Source of the DNA: Sporolactobacillus terrae DSM 11697 | GTDB taxonomy: Bacteria > Bacillota > Bacilli > Bacillales > Sporolactobacillaceae | Length of the DNA: 64,000 bases | Assembly: GCF_000648615.1 (NCBI RefSeq) | Contig: NZ_JFZC01000039.1 | Span: forward strand, 1-64,000 | Direction: 5' to 3' | Shown: positions 25,393 to 34,529 of the stretch, in pieces | How positions within the stretch are numbered: the stretch's first letter is position 1 | How the letters are laid out: each line of letters starts with the position of its first letter | Translations under genes and position numbers: made by a program | Notes under the pieces: model-generated | Told to the model about the DNA's origin: nothing | The model's database searches: none | What the model saw: the letters and a program-made list of their open reading frames with translations, nothing else

Positions 25393-27111
25393 ATGAGTTG
25401 GATGATCTTGCTTATTTTCACACAGATTTTTTTCGGTGTGATCATTGGTCTGTATTTTTTCAGTCTGCTGCGCAATCAGCGGGTTCAGAAAATATCTATA
25501 GATAAGGAATCAAAGAAAGAAATGGCTGAATTAAACCGAATGCGGAGCAGAGCGTTGTCCGAGCCGCTTTCCGAACGAATTCGGCCAAGAGGCTTGGACG
25601 ATGTGGTGGGGCAGCAGGATGGGATCGTCGCACTTCGCGCAGCGCTTTGCGGAAAAAACCCGCAACATGTGCTCATCTATGGACCGCCAGGGGTTGGAAA
25701 AACAGCAGCAGCACGGCTTATTCTTGAAGAGGCAAAACGCAATTCGGAGTCTCCTTTTAGGCCTTCTGCACCATTCGTTGAGCTGGACGGAGCAACCGCA
25801 CGTTTTGACGAGCGAGGCATTGCCGACCCGCTGATTGGATCGGTTCATGATCCGATTTATCAAGGCGCAGGTGCCATGGGACAGGCAGGAATTCCGCAAC
25901 CTAAGGAAGGTGCGGTCACCAAAGCGCATGGTGGCGTATTGTTTATTGATGAGATTGGCGAGCTGCATCCGATTCAATTGAATAAATTGTTGAAAGTGTT
26001 GGAAGACCGCAAAGTGTTTTTGGAAAGTGCCTATTATAACGAAGAGAATCATCAGATTCCTGCATACATTCATGACATCTTTAAAAATGGGCTACCTGCT
26101 GATTTTCGCCTAATCGGTGCGACAACACGACGCCCTGAAGAGATTCCGCCTGCGATTCGTTCGCGTTGTCTGGAAATTTTCTTCAATGAATTGACACGCA
26201 GCGATCTTAAAAAAATTGCCAAACGAGCCGCGCACAAATTAAACCTGAATATTTCCGATGAGTGTTTGACAAAAATTGCTGAATATGCGAAAAGTGGACG
26301 TGAAGCCGTAAACATCATGCAGATTGCCGCAGGTGCTGCATCAGAGAAAAAGGAAAAAAATGCAGCGATTCATATGGATGAAATTGAGTGGGTCATACGT
26401 TCCAGCAGATTGGTGCCGAAACCAAATCGTAAGGTCCCGGCCGCTCCTGAAATTGGATTGGTCAATGGTCTTGCCGTTTATGGACCGGGGCTTGGCACGT
26501 TGATGGAAGTGGAAGCGTCTGCCGTGAAGAGCCGTCATGAAGGCAGCCTGATGATTACGGGGATTGCTGAAGAAGAATCGATGGGCAACTCATCGCGAAC
26601 GATCACACGAAAGAGTATGGCACGCGCATCCGTGGAAAATGTATTGACTGTACTGAACCGAATGGGTCTGGCCGCATACCGCTACCATATACATGTGAAC
26701 TTCCCTGGAGGAGCACTAGTTGACGGACCGTCAGCCGGAATTTCCATGGCTGTAGCGATCAGCTCGGCAATTATGCGCCGAAAAGTGTATCCAGACATTG
26801 CGATGACTGGGGAACTGGGGCTCCACGGTCAAGTCAAACCAATTGGCGGTGTGATGGCAAAGGTAGAAGCAGCAGTTGAAGCAGGCGCGAAACGGATCAT
26901 AATTCCTACTGAGAATATGCAGGAGACGCTTAAGCATTTTGATCAGGCAGAAATCATTCCGGTTGAAGCGTTGCATCAAGTTCTGGAACTGTGTCTGTGC
27001 CCTGCAGAAGCGGATGAAGGTACCGGACAGCTTAGAGCAGGTTCCGAACTCTCGTTTAATCGTTCTCTATCTGCCCGACCAGCAAATGCAACGATTGAAA
27101 AACAAGGATAA
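25393..27111 (+). CDS. lonB: ATP-dependent protease LonB
   Basis: A 572-residue LonB-type protease of endospore formers. An N-terminal hydrophobic segment (MILLIFTQIFFGVIIGLYFF, about 4-23) could anchor it in the membrane. The AAA+ domain shows GPPGVGKT near 97 and VLFIDEIGEL near 183. The proteolytic domain has the catalytic Ser in DGPSAGIS (about 447) and the Lys in the following VKPIGG region. In B. subtilis it is expressed in the forespore under SigF. GGGAGG precedes the chosen ATG. The usual downstream lonA is missing. Confidence 0.95.
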   Translation: MSWMILLIFTQIFFGVIIGLYFFSLLRNQRVQKISIDKESKKEMAELNRMRSRALSEPLSERIRPRGLDDVVGQQDGIVALRAALCGKNPQHVLIYGPPGVGKTAAARLILEEAKRNSESPFRPSAPFVELDGATARFDERGIADPLIGSVHDPIYQGAGAMGQAGIPQPKEGAVTKAHGGVLFIDEIGELHPIQLNKLLKVLEDRKVFLESAYYNEENHQIPAYIHDIFKNGLPADFRLIGATTRRPEEIPPAIRSRCLEIFFNELTRSDLKKIAKRAAHKLNLNISDECLTKIAEYAKSGREAVNIMQIAAGAASEKKEKNAAIHMDEIEWVIRSSRLVPKPNRKVPAAPEIGLVNGLAVYGPGLGTLMEVEASAVKSRHEGSLMITGIAEEESMGNSSRTITRKSMARASVENVLTVLNRMGLAAYRYHIHVNFPGGALVDGPSAGISMAVAISSAIMRRKVYPDIAMTGELGLHGQVKPIGGVMAKVEAAVEAGAKRIIIPTENMQETLKHFDQAEIIPVEALHQVLELCLCPAEADEGTGQLRAGSELSFNRSLSARPANATIEKQG

Positions 27112-27122
27112 AGGGTTCATCG

Positions 27123-27166
27123 GATTCCGGCTGCTGTATCAATCAGCACCCGGAATTTTTTTTTCG
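27123..27166 (+). terminator. Terminator of lonB
   Basis: ATTCCGGCTGCTG pairs with CAGCACCCGGAAT around a TATCAAT loop, with one bulge, followed by a long T run. Confidence 0.88.
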
Positions 27167-27394
27167 ACAAAGCGAGTAAATACTTCAAGGTGTAACAAAC
27201 CACGCAGAGACGTGCTTCCCGGATTCGCATGGTTATGCCCTGTTGATGTGCGTGCTTGGAGCGTTGTAAAAAGATCAGAGAAGCCGTAAGCCTGACGCTG
27301 ATTGGACAGTATCGCGTCAGTTAAGATAGAATGTGTATACATGAGCAGATGCCGTACTTGCGCATAGCGAGTCAATCTGAGGAGAGAGATGAAC

Positions 27395-27979
27395 ATGAAA
27401 ATAAAACAAGCAGACTATGTGATCAGTGCCGTTGGTCCGGCGCAATACCCAACGGAAGGTTTTCCGGAGATTGCGCTTTCCGGCCGATCAAATGTTGGAA
27501 AATCGTCCTTTATCAATACAATGCTCAATCGTCGCAATCTTGTGCGTATCTCTGAGAAACCAGGCAAAACGCAGAAATTGAACTACTTTATTGTTAATGG
27601 ATCGTTTTATTTTGTGGATGTACCTGGATATGGGTATGCAAAGGTATCGAAAAAAGATAGAGAAGCCTGGGGACGAATGCTCGAAAAATACTTTGCCGAG
27701 CGTCAGGAGCTCAGTGCCGTCGTCCACTTAGTCGACCTACGCCATCCGCCGTCCAAGCAAGATATTCAGATGCACGAATTTCTTACTTATTACGGGCATC
27801 CGGTCATAACGATTGCGACCAAAACGGACAAGATTCCAAAGAGCAAATTTCAGAAGCACAAACAAATCATTCGTCGCGATTTAGGGCTTAAACCAGACGA
27901 TCCTCTCATTCTTTTCTCATCATTTAATGGAATGGGGAAGGAAGAGGCATGGCGTGCGATTGAATCCTTTTTGAACTAA
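27395..27979 (+). CDS. engB: Ribosome biogenesis GTPase EngB (YsxC)
   Basis: A 194-residue essential GTPase for 50S assembly. G1 GRSNVGKSS (about 33-41), G2 with KPGKTQ (about 59-64), G3 [10 protein letters not shown] (about 78-87), and G4 TKTD (about 145). The start [13 protein letters not shown] aligns with the family; an earlier ATG (27389) lies only 4 bases from GGAG. It sits between lonB and hemL; in Bacillus lonA precedes it and hemAXCDBL follows. Confidence 0.96.
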   Translation: MKIKQADYVISAVGPAQYPTEGFPEIALSGRSNVGKSSFINTMLNRRNLVRISEKPGKTQKLNYFIVNGSFYFVDVPGYGYAKVSKKDREAWGRMLEKYFAERQELSAVVHLVDLRHPPSKQDIQMHEFLTYYGHPVITIATKTDKIPKSKFQKHKQIIRRDLGLKPDDPLILFSSFNGMGKEEAWRAIESFLN

Positions 27980-28116
27980 AATAGATACGGAATAAGGCAA
28001 GCGGTGCGAACGAGTGAACAACCATTTGAATGATCAATTCGATTAAACCGGTTCCGCTTGCTTGGTAAGCGATACATACACATGTGAAGAACATGTGCGA
28101 GGGGGAGTCAGATAAG

Positions 28117-29409
28117 ATGAATTTCAGTAAATCAATTGCGGCTTATGAAGAAGCAAAACCGTTAATGCCTGGCGGTGTCAGCAGCCCTGTCCGCTCTTTT
28201 CCATCTGTAGATCTCAGTCCTATTTTTATGGATCATGGGAAAGGGTCGAAGATCTATGATGTTGATGGAAATGAATATATTGACTATGTGTTAAGCTGGG
28301 GGCCGCTCATTCTTGGCCACGCTGATGAAAAAGTTGTCGCTTTTATTAAAGAAACGGCTGAAAAAGGGACAAGCTTCGGGGCGCCAACAGTGCTTGAGAG
28401 CAAATTGGCAAAGTTAGTTATTGAGCGTGTTCCATCAATTGAGAAGGTGCGGTTTGTCAATTCTGGAACAGAAGCGACCATGAGTGCGATCCGACTGGCA
28501 CGTGGATACACCGGACGGGATAAAATTTTGAAGTTTGAAGGCAGCTATCATGGCAGTGCGGATTCACTCTTAATTAAAGCAGGTTCAGGAGTGGCGACAC
28601 TTGGGCTTCCGGATAGTCCTGGTGTTCCGGCAGAACTTGCTGAGGATACCCTAACGGTGCCTTATAATGATGCGGAAAGGGTCGCTGAGATCTTCAAACA
28701 ATATGGCCATGAAATTGCTTGCGTGATTGTTGAACCGGTTGCCGGCAACATGGGCGTTGTCCCACCAATTGATGGATTTCTGCAGTCTCTGCGGCAGATT
28801 ACAAAAGAATATGGTGCGTTGTTGATCTTTGATGAAGTCATGACCGGATTCCGTGTTGCATACGATTGTGCCCAAGGTTATTTCGGGGTGACTCCGGATT
28901 TGACGACGCTTGGCAAAGTAATCGGTGGCGGGCTGCCGGTTGGTGCCTATGGGGGACGATTGGATATTATGAGCCAAGTAGCCCCTGAAGGCCCTGTGTA
29001 TCAGGCAGGGACGCTATCTGGAAATCCGCTTGCGATGGCAGCCGGTTATATGACGCTGAGTCAGCTGACCCCTGAGGACTATCCGCAATTCCGTGAAAAA
29101 GCAGATCACTTGACCAAAGGGTATAAGAAAGCAGCGGAAAAATACGGCATTCCGCTTACCGTTAATCAGGCGGGTGCCATGATGGGGATCTTTTTTACAG
29201 ATCAGCCGGTTATTAATTATCTGAGATCGAAATCATCGAATCTGGATCATTTTAAGACTTATTTTGCGCAGATGATCGAGCAAGGTGTGTCCTTGCCGCC
29301 ATCGCAGTTTGAAGGGGTTTTCTTATCAACCAAACATTCAATGGAGGATATAGAGAAAACGATTCAAGCAGCAGAACATGCGTTTCAATTCATTGCAGAA
29401 CATGAATAA
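28117..29409 (+). CDS. hemL: Glutamate-1-semialdehyde 2,1-aminomutase
   Basis: A 430-residue PLP enzyme that isomerises glutamate-1-semialdehyde to 5-aminolevulinate, the precursor of tetrapyrroles. Family marks: [11 protein letters not shown] (about 18-28), [16 protein letters not shown] (about 120-135), FDEVMTGFR (about 245) and the PLP Lys267 in [17 protein letters not shown]. All key residues look intact. GGGGGAG precedes the ATG. The usual neighbours hemA, hemX, hemC, hemD and hemB are absent between engB and this gene, so the pathway is not encoded here. It could feed tetrapyrrole synthesis encoded elsewhere, or be a relic. Confidence 0.93.
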   Translation: MNFSKSIAAYEEAKPLMPGGVSSPVRSFPSVDLSPIFMDHGKGSKIYDVDGNEYIDYVLSWGPLILGHADEKVVAFIKETAEKGTSFGAPTVLESKLAKLVIERVPSIEKVRFVNSGTEATMSAIRLARGYTGRDKILKFEGSYHGSADSLLIKAGSGVATLGLPDSPGVPAELAEDTLTVPYNDAERVAEIFKQYGHEIACVIVEPVAGNMGVVPPIDGFLQSLRQITKEYGALLIFDEVMTGFRVAYDCAQGYFGVTPDLTTLGKVIGGGLPVGAYGGRLDIMSQVAPEGPVYQAGTLSGNPLAMAAGYMTLSQLTPEDYPQFREKADHLTKGYKKAAEKYGIPLTVNQAGAMMGIFFTDQPVINYLRSKSSNLDHFKTYFAQMIEQGVSLPPSQFEGVFLSTKHSMEDIEKTIQAAEHAFQFIAEHE

Positions 29410-29414
29410 GGACT

Positions 29415-29446
29415 AGATCGGAATGACAGGTTCCGATCTTTTTTCA
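29415..29446 (+). terminator. Terminator of hemL
   Basis: AGATCGGAA (29415-29423) pairs with TTCCGATCT (29431-29439), followed by TTTTTC. Confidence 0.87.
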
Positions 29447-29556
29447 TAACCAAGAATGAAGCCATGTGTAGTGAGGCGCCCGCACATAAATAATTTTCAC
29501 GATCTCGTGAAAGACTAACTTTGAGACTAAGATTGGTCCGAAGGTGGTCGGAAACG

Positions 29557-30249
29557 ATGCATTTTGTACAAGTAGCTGTTGAACTGATTGTCGGGTTTGT
29601 CTCTTTGTTCCTAATGACGAAGATATTGGGAAAGGCAACATTGGCACAAGTCACTGCTTTCGATTTTATTTCAGCGATCGTACTTGGTGAATTAGTTGGA
29701 AACGCGCTTTACGATAAAGAGATTGGCATTGGATCGATTGTTTTCGCAGTTGCACTTTGGGGGTTGATGATCTACGCCGTTGAATGGTCCACCCAGAAGT
29801 TCCGTGGAACGAGGCAACTCTTTGAAGGGAAACCAACAATCGTTATTCGCAATGGGCATATGGATCGAGAAGCGATGAAAAAGGAAAAGCTGGACATCAA
29901 TATGTTGCAAAATCTGCTTCGGCATAAAAATGTCTTTTCCATTCGTGAAGTTGCGTTTGCAATATTGGAAACGGACGGGTCCATCAGTGTAAAACAAAAG
30001 TCGCAATATGCGACGCCGACGATGGAGGACCTTCAGAAGCAGCAAAAACCGGTGTATTTGCCGATAACAATCATTGAAGACGGAGAAGTGGATTGGGACA
30101 ATTTAAAAGAAGCCGGATTGAACGAAGAGTGGCTGCTAAAAAATCTTCGCAGGCATCATATTCGCAGCTACAAAGATGTCTTTTATTGCGAATGGAAAAA
30201 AGATGAAGGGGTGTTTATCGAGAAAATGAATGCCAATGAGAGAAGATGA
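29557..30249 (+). CDS. DUF421 (YetF/YrbG-like) membrane protein
   Basis: A 230-residue protein with three N-terminal membrane spans (residues 3-80) and the DUF421 cytoplasmic domain: TAFDFISAIVLGELVGNALY near 42-61, IRNGHMDREAMKKEKLDINML near 107-127 (key Asn-Gly and Lys-Glu residues), and the second subdomain with IIEDGEVDWDNLKEAGLNEE near 178-197. AAGGTGG precedes the ATG at 29557. Members affect spore germination in some bacilli, but the molecular function is unknown. It lies between hemL and spoVID, an insertion relative to B. subtilis. Confidence 0.85.
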   Translation: MHFVQVAVELIVGFVSLFLMTKILGKATLAQVTAFDFISAIVLGELVGNALYDKEIGIGSIVFAVALWGLMIYAVEWSTQKFRGTRQLFEGKPTIVIRNGHMDREAMKKEKLDINMLQNLLRHKNVFSIREVAFAILETDGSISVKQKSQYATPTMEDLQKQQKPVYLPITIIEDGEVDWDNLKEAGLNEEWLLKNLRRHHIRSYKDVFYCEWKKDEGVFIEKMNANERR

Positions 30250-30290
30250 GGTTGTCCAAAAGCCTAGGGCTGAGGGCAGCCTCTTTTTTG
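30248..30290 (+). terminator. Terminator of the DUF421 gene
   Basis: GAGGTTGTCC (30248-30257) pairs with GGGCAGCCTC via G-U pairs, then TTTTTT. The 180 bases that follow, up to spoVID, show no clear promoter or gene. Confidence 0.7.
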
Positions 30291-30470
30291 GCTTTTGCTG
30301 TTAATGAGGGAAGCGGCTTTAGCACATGCATGCGCGAGAATCGTGCGGAATAGCTTGTTGACCGGTGCCGAGAACAGCGTATAAATTCGTACACATCCCG
30401 CCCATTTCGCATAATTCATTTTTTGATGCATAGAACAGTATTAAGAATGGATGAGAGGGTGGAAGGAAGA

Positions 30471-31874
30471 ATGTCTCAATCGTCGAATGATCGATTACAG
30501 TTTTCAATAAATGAATCGGTATGGCTCAGAGAAGATGCACCAGCTGAAGAAATACTATCAATGGCGCTGGAACCGGATATTACGGTTGAAGAGAACTGGA
30601 ATGACGTGACCATCAAAGGTTTTCTTCGATTGACCGGAGAATATAAGCCTGCAGATGTGGAAAATGTTTCAGAACAACATACAGCACCGTTCCGCACCAT
30701 AGATGAAATCATGGATACGGGTAATGGAACAGATAAGTTAGAACATCGTTTTCCAATTGATATCACCATTCCTTCGGATCGCGTCCCAAATCTGGAAGAT
30801 TTATTCGTGGTTATTGATTCGTTCGACTATGAACTGTCCGAGCATCGCCATATCCAGCTGCAGGCCGATATCTCAATCACCGGTCTAGCCAACAAGCAGC
30901 CTGTGACAAATCGAACGGAAAAGCCAAAAGCGGCAGCTCCTGTCCAGAAGCCTAAAGCAAAGCCGGCAGAACCCGTTAAAGCGCCCGAGCCAGTGCAAAA
31001 GCCGGCGGCAAAAGCAGAGCCGGCGCAGAAGCCTGAAAAAAAAGTGGAAAAACCGGCGAAACTGGAAAAAAGTGCAGCGAAAAAAACGCCAACGAAAAAA
31101 GCTGCGGATCAAAAACCTGAGTCCAAAAAGGAACCGACCAAAAAAGCAGCTGCCAAGAAAGAAACCGTCAATCAAGGGACTGCAAAAAAAGCAGCTGCCA
31201 ATAAGGATACGCAGCCGGCAAAAGCAGCGAAAAAGCCTGCAAAAAAAGCAGAAGCCTCGGCTTCAAAATCAAAGCGCGGATCAGATGATGTATTCCAAAG
31301 TGGCGGTGATTTGAGCGCAGACTTTGACGAAATGCCGACCGATCGTTTGAGCGATGAAGCGGCGGAAACCTTTCAGTACGATGCATTTCGAAAACCGGAG
31401 GATGACCCGAGCGATACCGGCACGCCGGCAATTGCCTTCAATCGAATGGATCCAGAAGCTCAAGAAACCCCGGAATCGGCGCGTTCAGAAGTTCCAGCAT
31501 CAGCAGCGCCAGCAGCGCCGTCAGCACCTCCGCTTGGATCGGAACTGGCAACACCGCCGGAGGACGTGCAAGAAAAGCCGACGGTTACAGAAGGTGCCCA
31601 ACAAAAAGATGCGCCTGAAGGTAAAGAGAAGGCAGCACCAGATCCAACGAGCCTTTATTTAACGAAAGTACTTGCTGGTGATGAGGAAGAACAAAAGACG
31701 CGTATGAAAATTTGCATTGTGCAAGCGGGTGATTCAATTGAAACGATTTCTGAGCGCTATCACGTACCAGTAACCTCGCTTTTGCGCAAAAATGCGCGAA
31801 CAACTGGAGACATTGAACCAGGTGAACTTCTTTATATTCCCAAGAGCTCAAAGGCTGTAAAAGATGAATCCTGA
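30471..31874 (+). CDS. spoVID: Stage VI sporulation protein D, spore coat encasement
   Basis: A 467-residue protein. Residues 1-145 form the conserved SpoVID N-terminal domain (LQFSINESVWLREDAPAEEI, GFLRLTGEYKP). A long Lys/Ala/Pro-rich linker (about 150-285) and an acidic stretch follow. A single LysM domain lies at the end (VQAGDSIETISERYHVPVTS, then ELLYIPKS). In B. subtilis SpoVID works with SafA and CotE to move the coat layers around the forespore. The linker composition is unusually repetitive (KKAAAKK-like). GGAAGGAAG precedes the ATG. The stop overlaps the next gene by 11 bases. Confidence 0.92.
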   Translation: MSQSSNDRLQFSINESVWLREDAPAEEILSMALEPDITVEENWNDVTIKGFLRLTGEYKPADVENVSEQHTAPFRTIDEIMDTGNGTDKLEHRFPIDITIPSDRVPNLEDLFVVIDSFDYELSEHRHIQLQADISITGLANKQPVTNRTEKPKAAAPVQKPKAKPAEPVKAPEPVQKPAAKAEPAQKPEKKVEKPAKLEKSAAKKTPTKKAADQKPESKKEPTKKAAAKKETVNQGTAKKAAANKDTQPAKAAKKPAKKAEASASKSKRGSDDVFQSGGDLSADFDEMPTDRLSDEAAETFQYDAFRKPEDDPSDTGTPAIAFNRMDPEAQETPESARSEVPASAAPAAPSAPPLGSELATPPEDVQEKPTVTEGAQQKDAPEGKEKAAPDPTSLYLTKVLAGDEEEQKTRMKICIVQAGDSIETISERYHVPVTSLLRKNARTTGDIEPGELLYIPKSSKAVKDES

Positions 31875-32850
31875 TCTAGCGGCTGTTCTGTCCGCGCTTC
31901 AGGCGAATTATGGATTTCGACAGGTGAACGTTGCGCGTGAGCAGCCATTGCTTATTGATACGGAACGCGGGATTAAGAAAATTCGACGATGGACAGATGA
32001 AGCCTTGCTTCACTTACATTTAAAGTGGCGGAACCACGTAAAGAATGAACGTTTTTTTGTTGATCGGATGTATGTGACTCGGGCGGGGCTTCCATCGGTA
32101 CGGCTCGGAAATTATTCAATGACGTGTCACGACGCGCCAAGGGAGCTGCTTGCACTGAACAATAATGAACAGCAATGGGCCGCCTTTTTAACTGATCTTA
32201 GCCGAACGAGCCGCAACTCGCCCATCAACGAATCGATGACAGAAATGCAGATCCAAGTTCATTCACTTTTTGAACAAGCAAAACAGATGCGTGTGGATCC
32301 GGAGATTTGGGCTATTGTTTCTGCTTGCTACTCGTCCGCATGTACGCGGGCTGCAGAGGCAGACCGTTTGCGTGAGCTGCATCAATACAGGCGGTCCGCT
32401 TTTTTATTGCCTGCAGATTTTTCACGTGAGTCGTGTAAGGCGCTCTTTGATACACTGTTCTTTGAACTTGGGCAATCCGAACCATCGGATGGATGCGGCG
32501 TTTTAGCGCGCTTTGTCTTAACCGAGGCTTTGCAGGCGCAGCGCGGGCAATCAATAGGTAAGCTGCTTCAAGAATTGGCGTTAAAGGGCTTCCTTGATCG
32601 GGAAAATGCGGATTTGATGCTTGCCGAATGGGTTGCTCCAGACGAGTGGATCGGTCTCTTGCAAGCGAGTTTGCAGGGCGATGTACCGGCGGATCGATCG
32701 TCAGAGGTATTCAAGTGCGTCTGGGATCAGAAAATTGAGTTGATCCGTTTATTGAAGAACATTGGCGTACAATCGGGGATGGCAGGCGGAGGTGCACCAA
32801 ATGGATCAGAAGGACAGCAGCTGGATCAATCGAATACTCTTTTACTATGA
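31864..32850 (+). CDS. Coat-kinase-like protein between spoVID and ysxE, unrecognised
   Basis: A 328-residue soluble protein overlapping spoVID by 11 bases and ysxE by 50 bases, so surely part of the spoVID operon. The N-terminal layout (LQANYGFRQVNVAREQPLLI, DTERGIKKIRRWTDEALLHL) resembles the N-lobe of CotS/YutH/YsxE kinase-like coat proteins, where a short beta-hairpin carries the K-R pair. The remainder is helical with no clear catalytic HxD or DFG-like motif. B. subtilis has no gene here. A diverged coat-kinase paralogue is my best guess; a lineage-specific coat factor is the alternative. Confidence 0.6.
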   Translation: MNPDLAAVLSALQANYGFRQVNVAREQPLLIDTERGIKKIRRWTDEALLHLHLKWRNHVKNERFFVDRMYVTRAGLPSVRLGNYSMTCHDAPRELLALNNNEQQWAAFLTDLSRTSRNSPINESMTEMQIQVHSLFEQAKQMRVDPEIWAIVSACYSSACTRAAEADRLRELHQYRRSAFLLPADFSRESCKALFDTLFFELGQSEPSDGCGVLARFVLTEALQAQRGQSIGKLLQELALKGFLDRENADLMLAEWVAPDEWIGLLQASLQGDVPADRSSEVFKCVWDQKIELIRLLKNIGVQSGMAGGGAPNGSEGQQLDQSNTLLL

Positions 32851-33847
32851 CCTTGTTCCGATCAGCCTTGCCGCCGAGGGCGGCCTAACCCGAGTTGATA
32901 CGTATTTTGGACGCTTTGCTTTGAAACGAAAAGTTTTAAATGACCGGCAAGTTCGTGCACTTCAGACGGTTTACGCGCTAGCACGGCGACTGGTGATTGA
33001 TGCGGTTTGTCCGCTTCCGACGAAATACGGCGATCTGATCATTCGTGACCAAGCGACCAGCTATTATTTAATGCCTTGGTTTCAGGAAACCGTTGATGCA
33101 TCGAACCTCCCGGAACGTTATCGCCATCTCTTTCATAAAGCGGCACAACTGCATCGTCAGACGATGGAAAAAAAGCAAGAGTGCGCCACGCTTTACCAAG
33201 GGATGGTACGGGTACTCGGTCAGCGGCAAATGATTTGGGAACATTTTCTCTATACTGCCGAGCATCATGTTTACCCGTCGCCGTTCGAGCAGACTGTCCT
33301 TCAAAGTGCGTTTATTTATCTTGAAAACATGCAGCGTGCACGTGACTTTTTCAGTCGTGATAAAGATGAAGAAGGAAAAAGTAAAAAAATGCGTCGTGCG
33401 CTCTGTCACGGACGCCTTACTCCACTCCATCTATTGATTGAAAATGAACGCAGCTGTCTGACCAACTTTGAAAACAGCGAAGACGGCTTTTTCATTGTGG
33501 AAACGGCTGCTTTATTTGAGCAGGCAGCGGTAATGCTTGAGCGCAAGCAATCGGATTGGCGTACTTTTTATCAATCGTATCAATCGGCTTGTCCGTTAGA
33601 TGAAGAAGAACAGGGTTTTTTGCAGCACTTTCTTTTGTTTCCCAGTGCTCACGCCGATTTGCTTATTCGTTACAGTCAATCGGAGACGGCCGATGAGCAA
33701 TGGTTTGTAAGCCGATGGACCCGTCTTTGTGAGACGCATCAATTCATGTATACAGCAATCACAAAAATGATGAAAGAAGAGCAAAAGAGGAAAGATGAGC
33801 TGCGTAAACAAAAAGAAGCGGAAGAAAAGCAAGAGGCTGACGGTTAA
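32801..33847 (+). CDS. ysxE: Spore coat kinase-like protein YsxE (CotS family)
   Basis: A 348-residue member of the CotS/YsxE/YutH family, related to aminoglycoside phosphotransferases. YYDLVPISLAAEGGLTRVDT near 12-31 and FGRFALKRK (about 33-41) form the N-lobe; YYLMPWFQ near 89 is the hinge. The C-lobe has LCHGRLTPLHLLI (about 203-215) where kinases have HGDLH-N; Arg replaces Asp, so catalysis is doubtful. The end is a charged coiled coil (EEQKRKDELRKQKEAEEKQE). GGCGGAGGTG precedes the ATG at 32801. Order spoVID-ysxE-valS matches B. subtilis. Confidence 0.85.
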   Translation: MDQKDSSWINRILFYYDLVPISLAAEGGLTRVDTYFGRFALKRKVLNDRQVRALQTVYALARRLVIDAVCPLPTKYGDLIIRDQATSYYLMPWFQETVDASNLPERYRHLFHKAAQLHRQTMEKKQECATLYQGMVRVLGQRQMIWEHFLYTAEHHVYPSPFEQTVLQSAFIYLENMQRARDFFSRDKDEEGKSKKMRRALCHGRLTPLHLLIENERSCLTNFENSEDGFFIVETAALFEQAAVMLERKQSDWRTFYQSYQSACPLDEEEQGFLQHFLLFPSAHADLLIRYSQSETADEQWFVSRWTRLCETHQFMYTAITKMMKEEQKRKDELRKQKEAEEKQEADG

Positions 33848-33857
33848 TTCGAATCGG

Positions 33858-34040
33858 TTACAGCCAATGTTTTAAAAACCCGATATAAATAAAAAAGAGA
33901 AGGGCGGTCAGCATGACATCCAAAGTGGTCGGCAGAAAGATCGTACGGATAAGCTGAAACAATGCAAGCGGAAGTACGATCACGCCTAAGCCTTCCCGGC
34001 ATTTTTTAAAAAAAGGTTGCAAACGATTTTTCTTGAACAC
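33858..34040 (-). CDS. 60-residue membrane protein in the yszA position
   Basis: The minus strand from GTG at 34040 encodes 60 residues: a basic N-terminus (MFKKNRLQPFFKKCREGLGV) then two hydrophobic spans (IVLPLALFQLIRTIFLP and MLTALLFFIYIGFLKHWL). GGGAGTG lies 6 bases before the GTG. An earlier in-frame ATG would lengthen it to 107 residues without a ribosome site. It is divergent from valS and lies where B. subtilis has the small gene yszA. Function unknown. Confidence 0.6.
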   Translation of the reverse strand: MFKKNRLQPFFKKCREGLGVIVLPLALFQLIRTIFLPTTLDVMLTALLFFIYIGFLKHWL

Positions 34041-34138
34041 GCAAATCACTCCCATTGTTTCCATGACCATTCTCTTGGCTATACTATAGTCTATGAGCGG
34101 TGTATGCTTCATGTGCGGCAATTTTTTATAAGCAAACA

Positions 34139-34168
34139 TTGACGAAGCAAACCGTATGTATATATAAT
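34139..34168 (+). promoter_or_regulatory. SigA promoter of valS
   Basis: TTGACG (34139-34144), 18-base spacer, TATAAT (34163-34168), just upstream of the T-box leader. Confidence 0.8.
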
Positions 34169-34174
34169 AAGTAC

Positions 34175-34470
34175 AAAACACATCTACGATCTGTGTTAAA
34201 GTGAAAATGCTGAGACAGGGAGAAGTACATTTCTTTAAGCTAGAAGAGACGAAACAAGTCTCTGTAAGAGAGAGAAGCCGGTGCGCTGAGAGACTTCTTT
34301 AGCCTGCGGAAATGGAAGTAGCCCTTGAGCAGTCTTTCTGAACGGTCGAATCGGCCTATTAGGAAGGTTCCGGGAATCCGTTATCGAATGAATGAGGCGC
34401 GTTTTTACGCGTAAATAGAGGTGGTACCACGGAGCTTTCTTCGTCCTTGTGACGGAGAGAGCTCTTTTTG
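34175..34470 (+). promoter_or_regulatory. T-box riboswitch of valS, specifier GUA (Val)
   Basis: Stem I runs from about 34180 to 34335, with the distal loop region AGAGAGAGAAGCCGGTGCG. The specifier context GGAA-GTA-GCCCTTGAGC places codon GTA (Val) at 34318-34320. The T-box sequence AGAGGTGGTACCACGGAGC is at 34417-34435. The terminator stem GAGCTTTCTTCGTC (34432-34445) pairs with GACGGAGAGAGCTC, then TTTTT. Uncharged tRNA-Val should stabilise the antiterminator and allow valS transcription. Confidence 0.95.
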
Positions 34471-34529
34471 CGTTTCAACACCTCATCCAAAATGGTTCAG
34501 ATTATAGGTTAGAAAAAGGAGCGGTCAAG

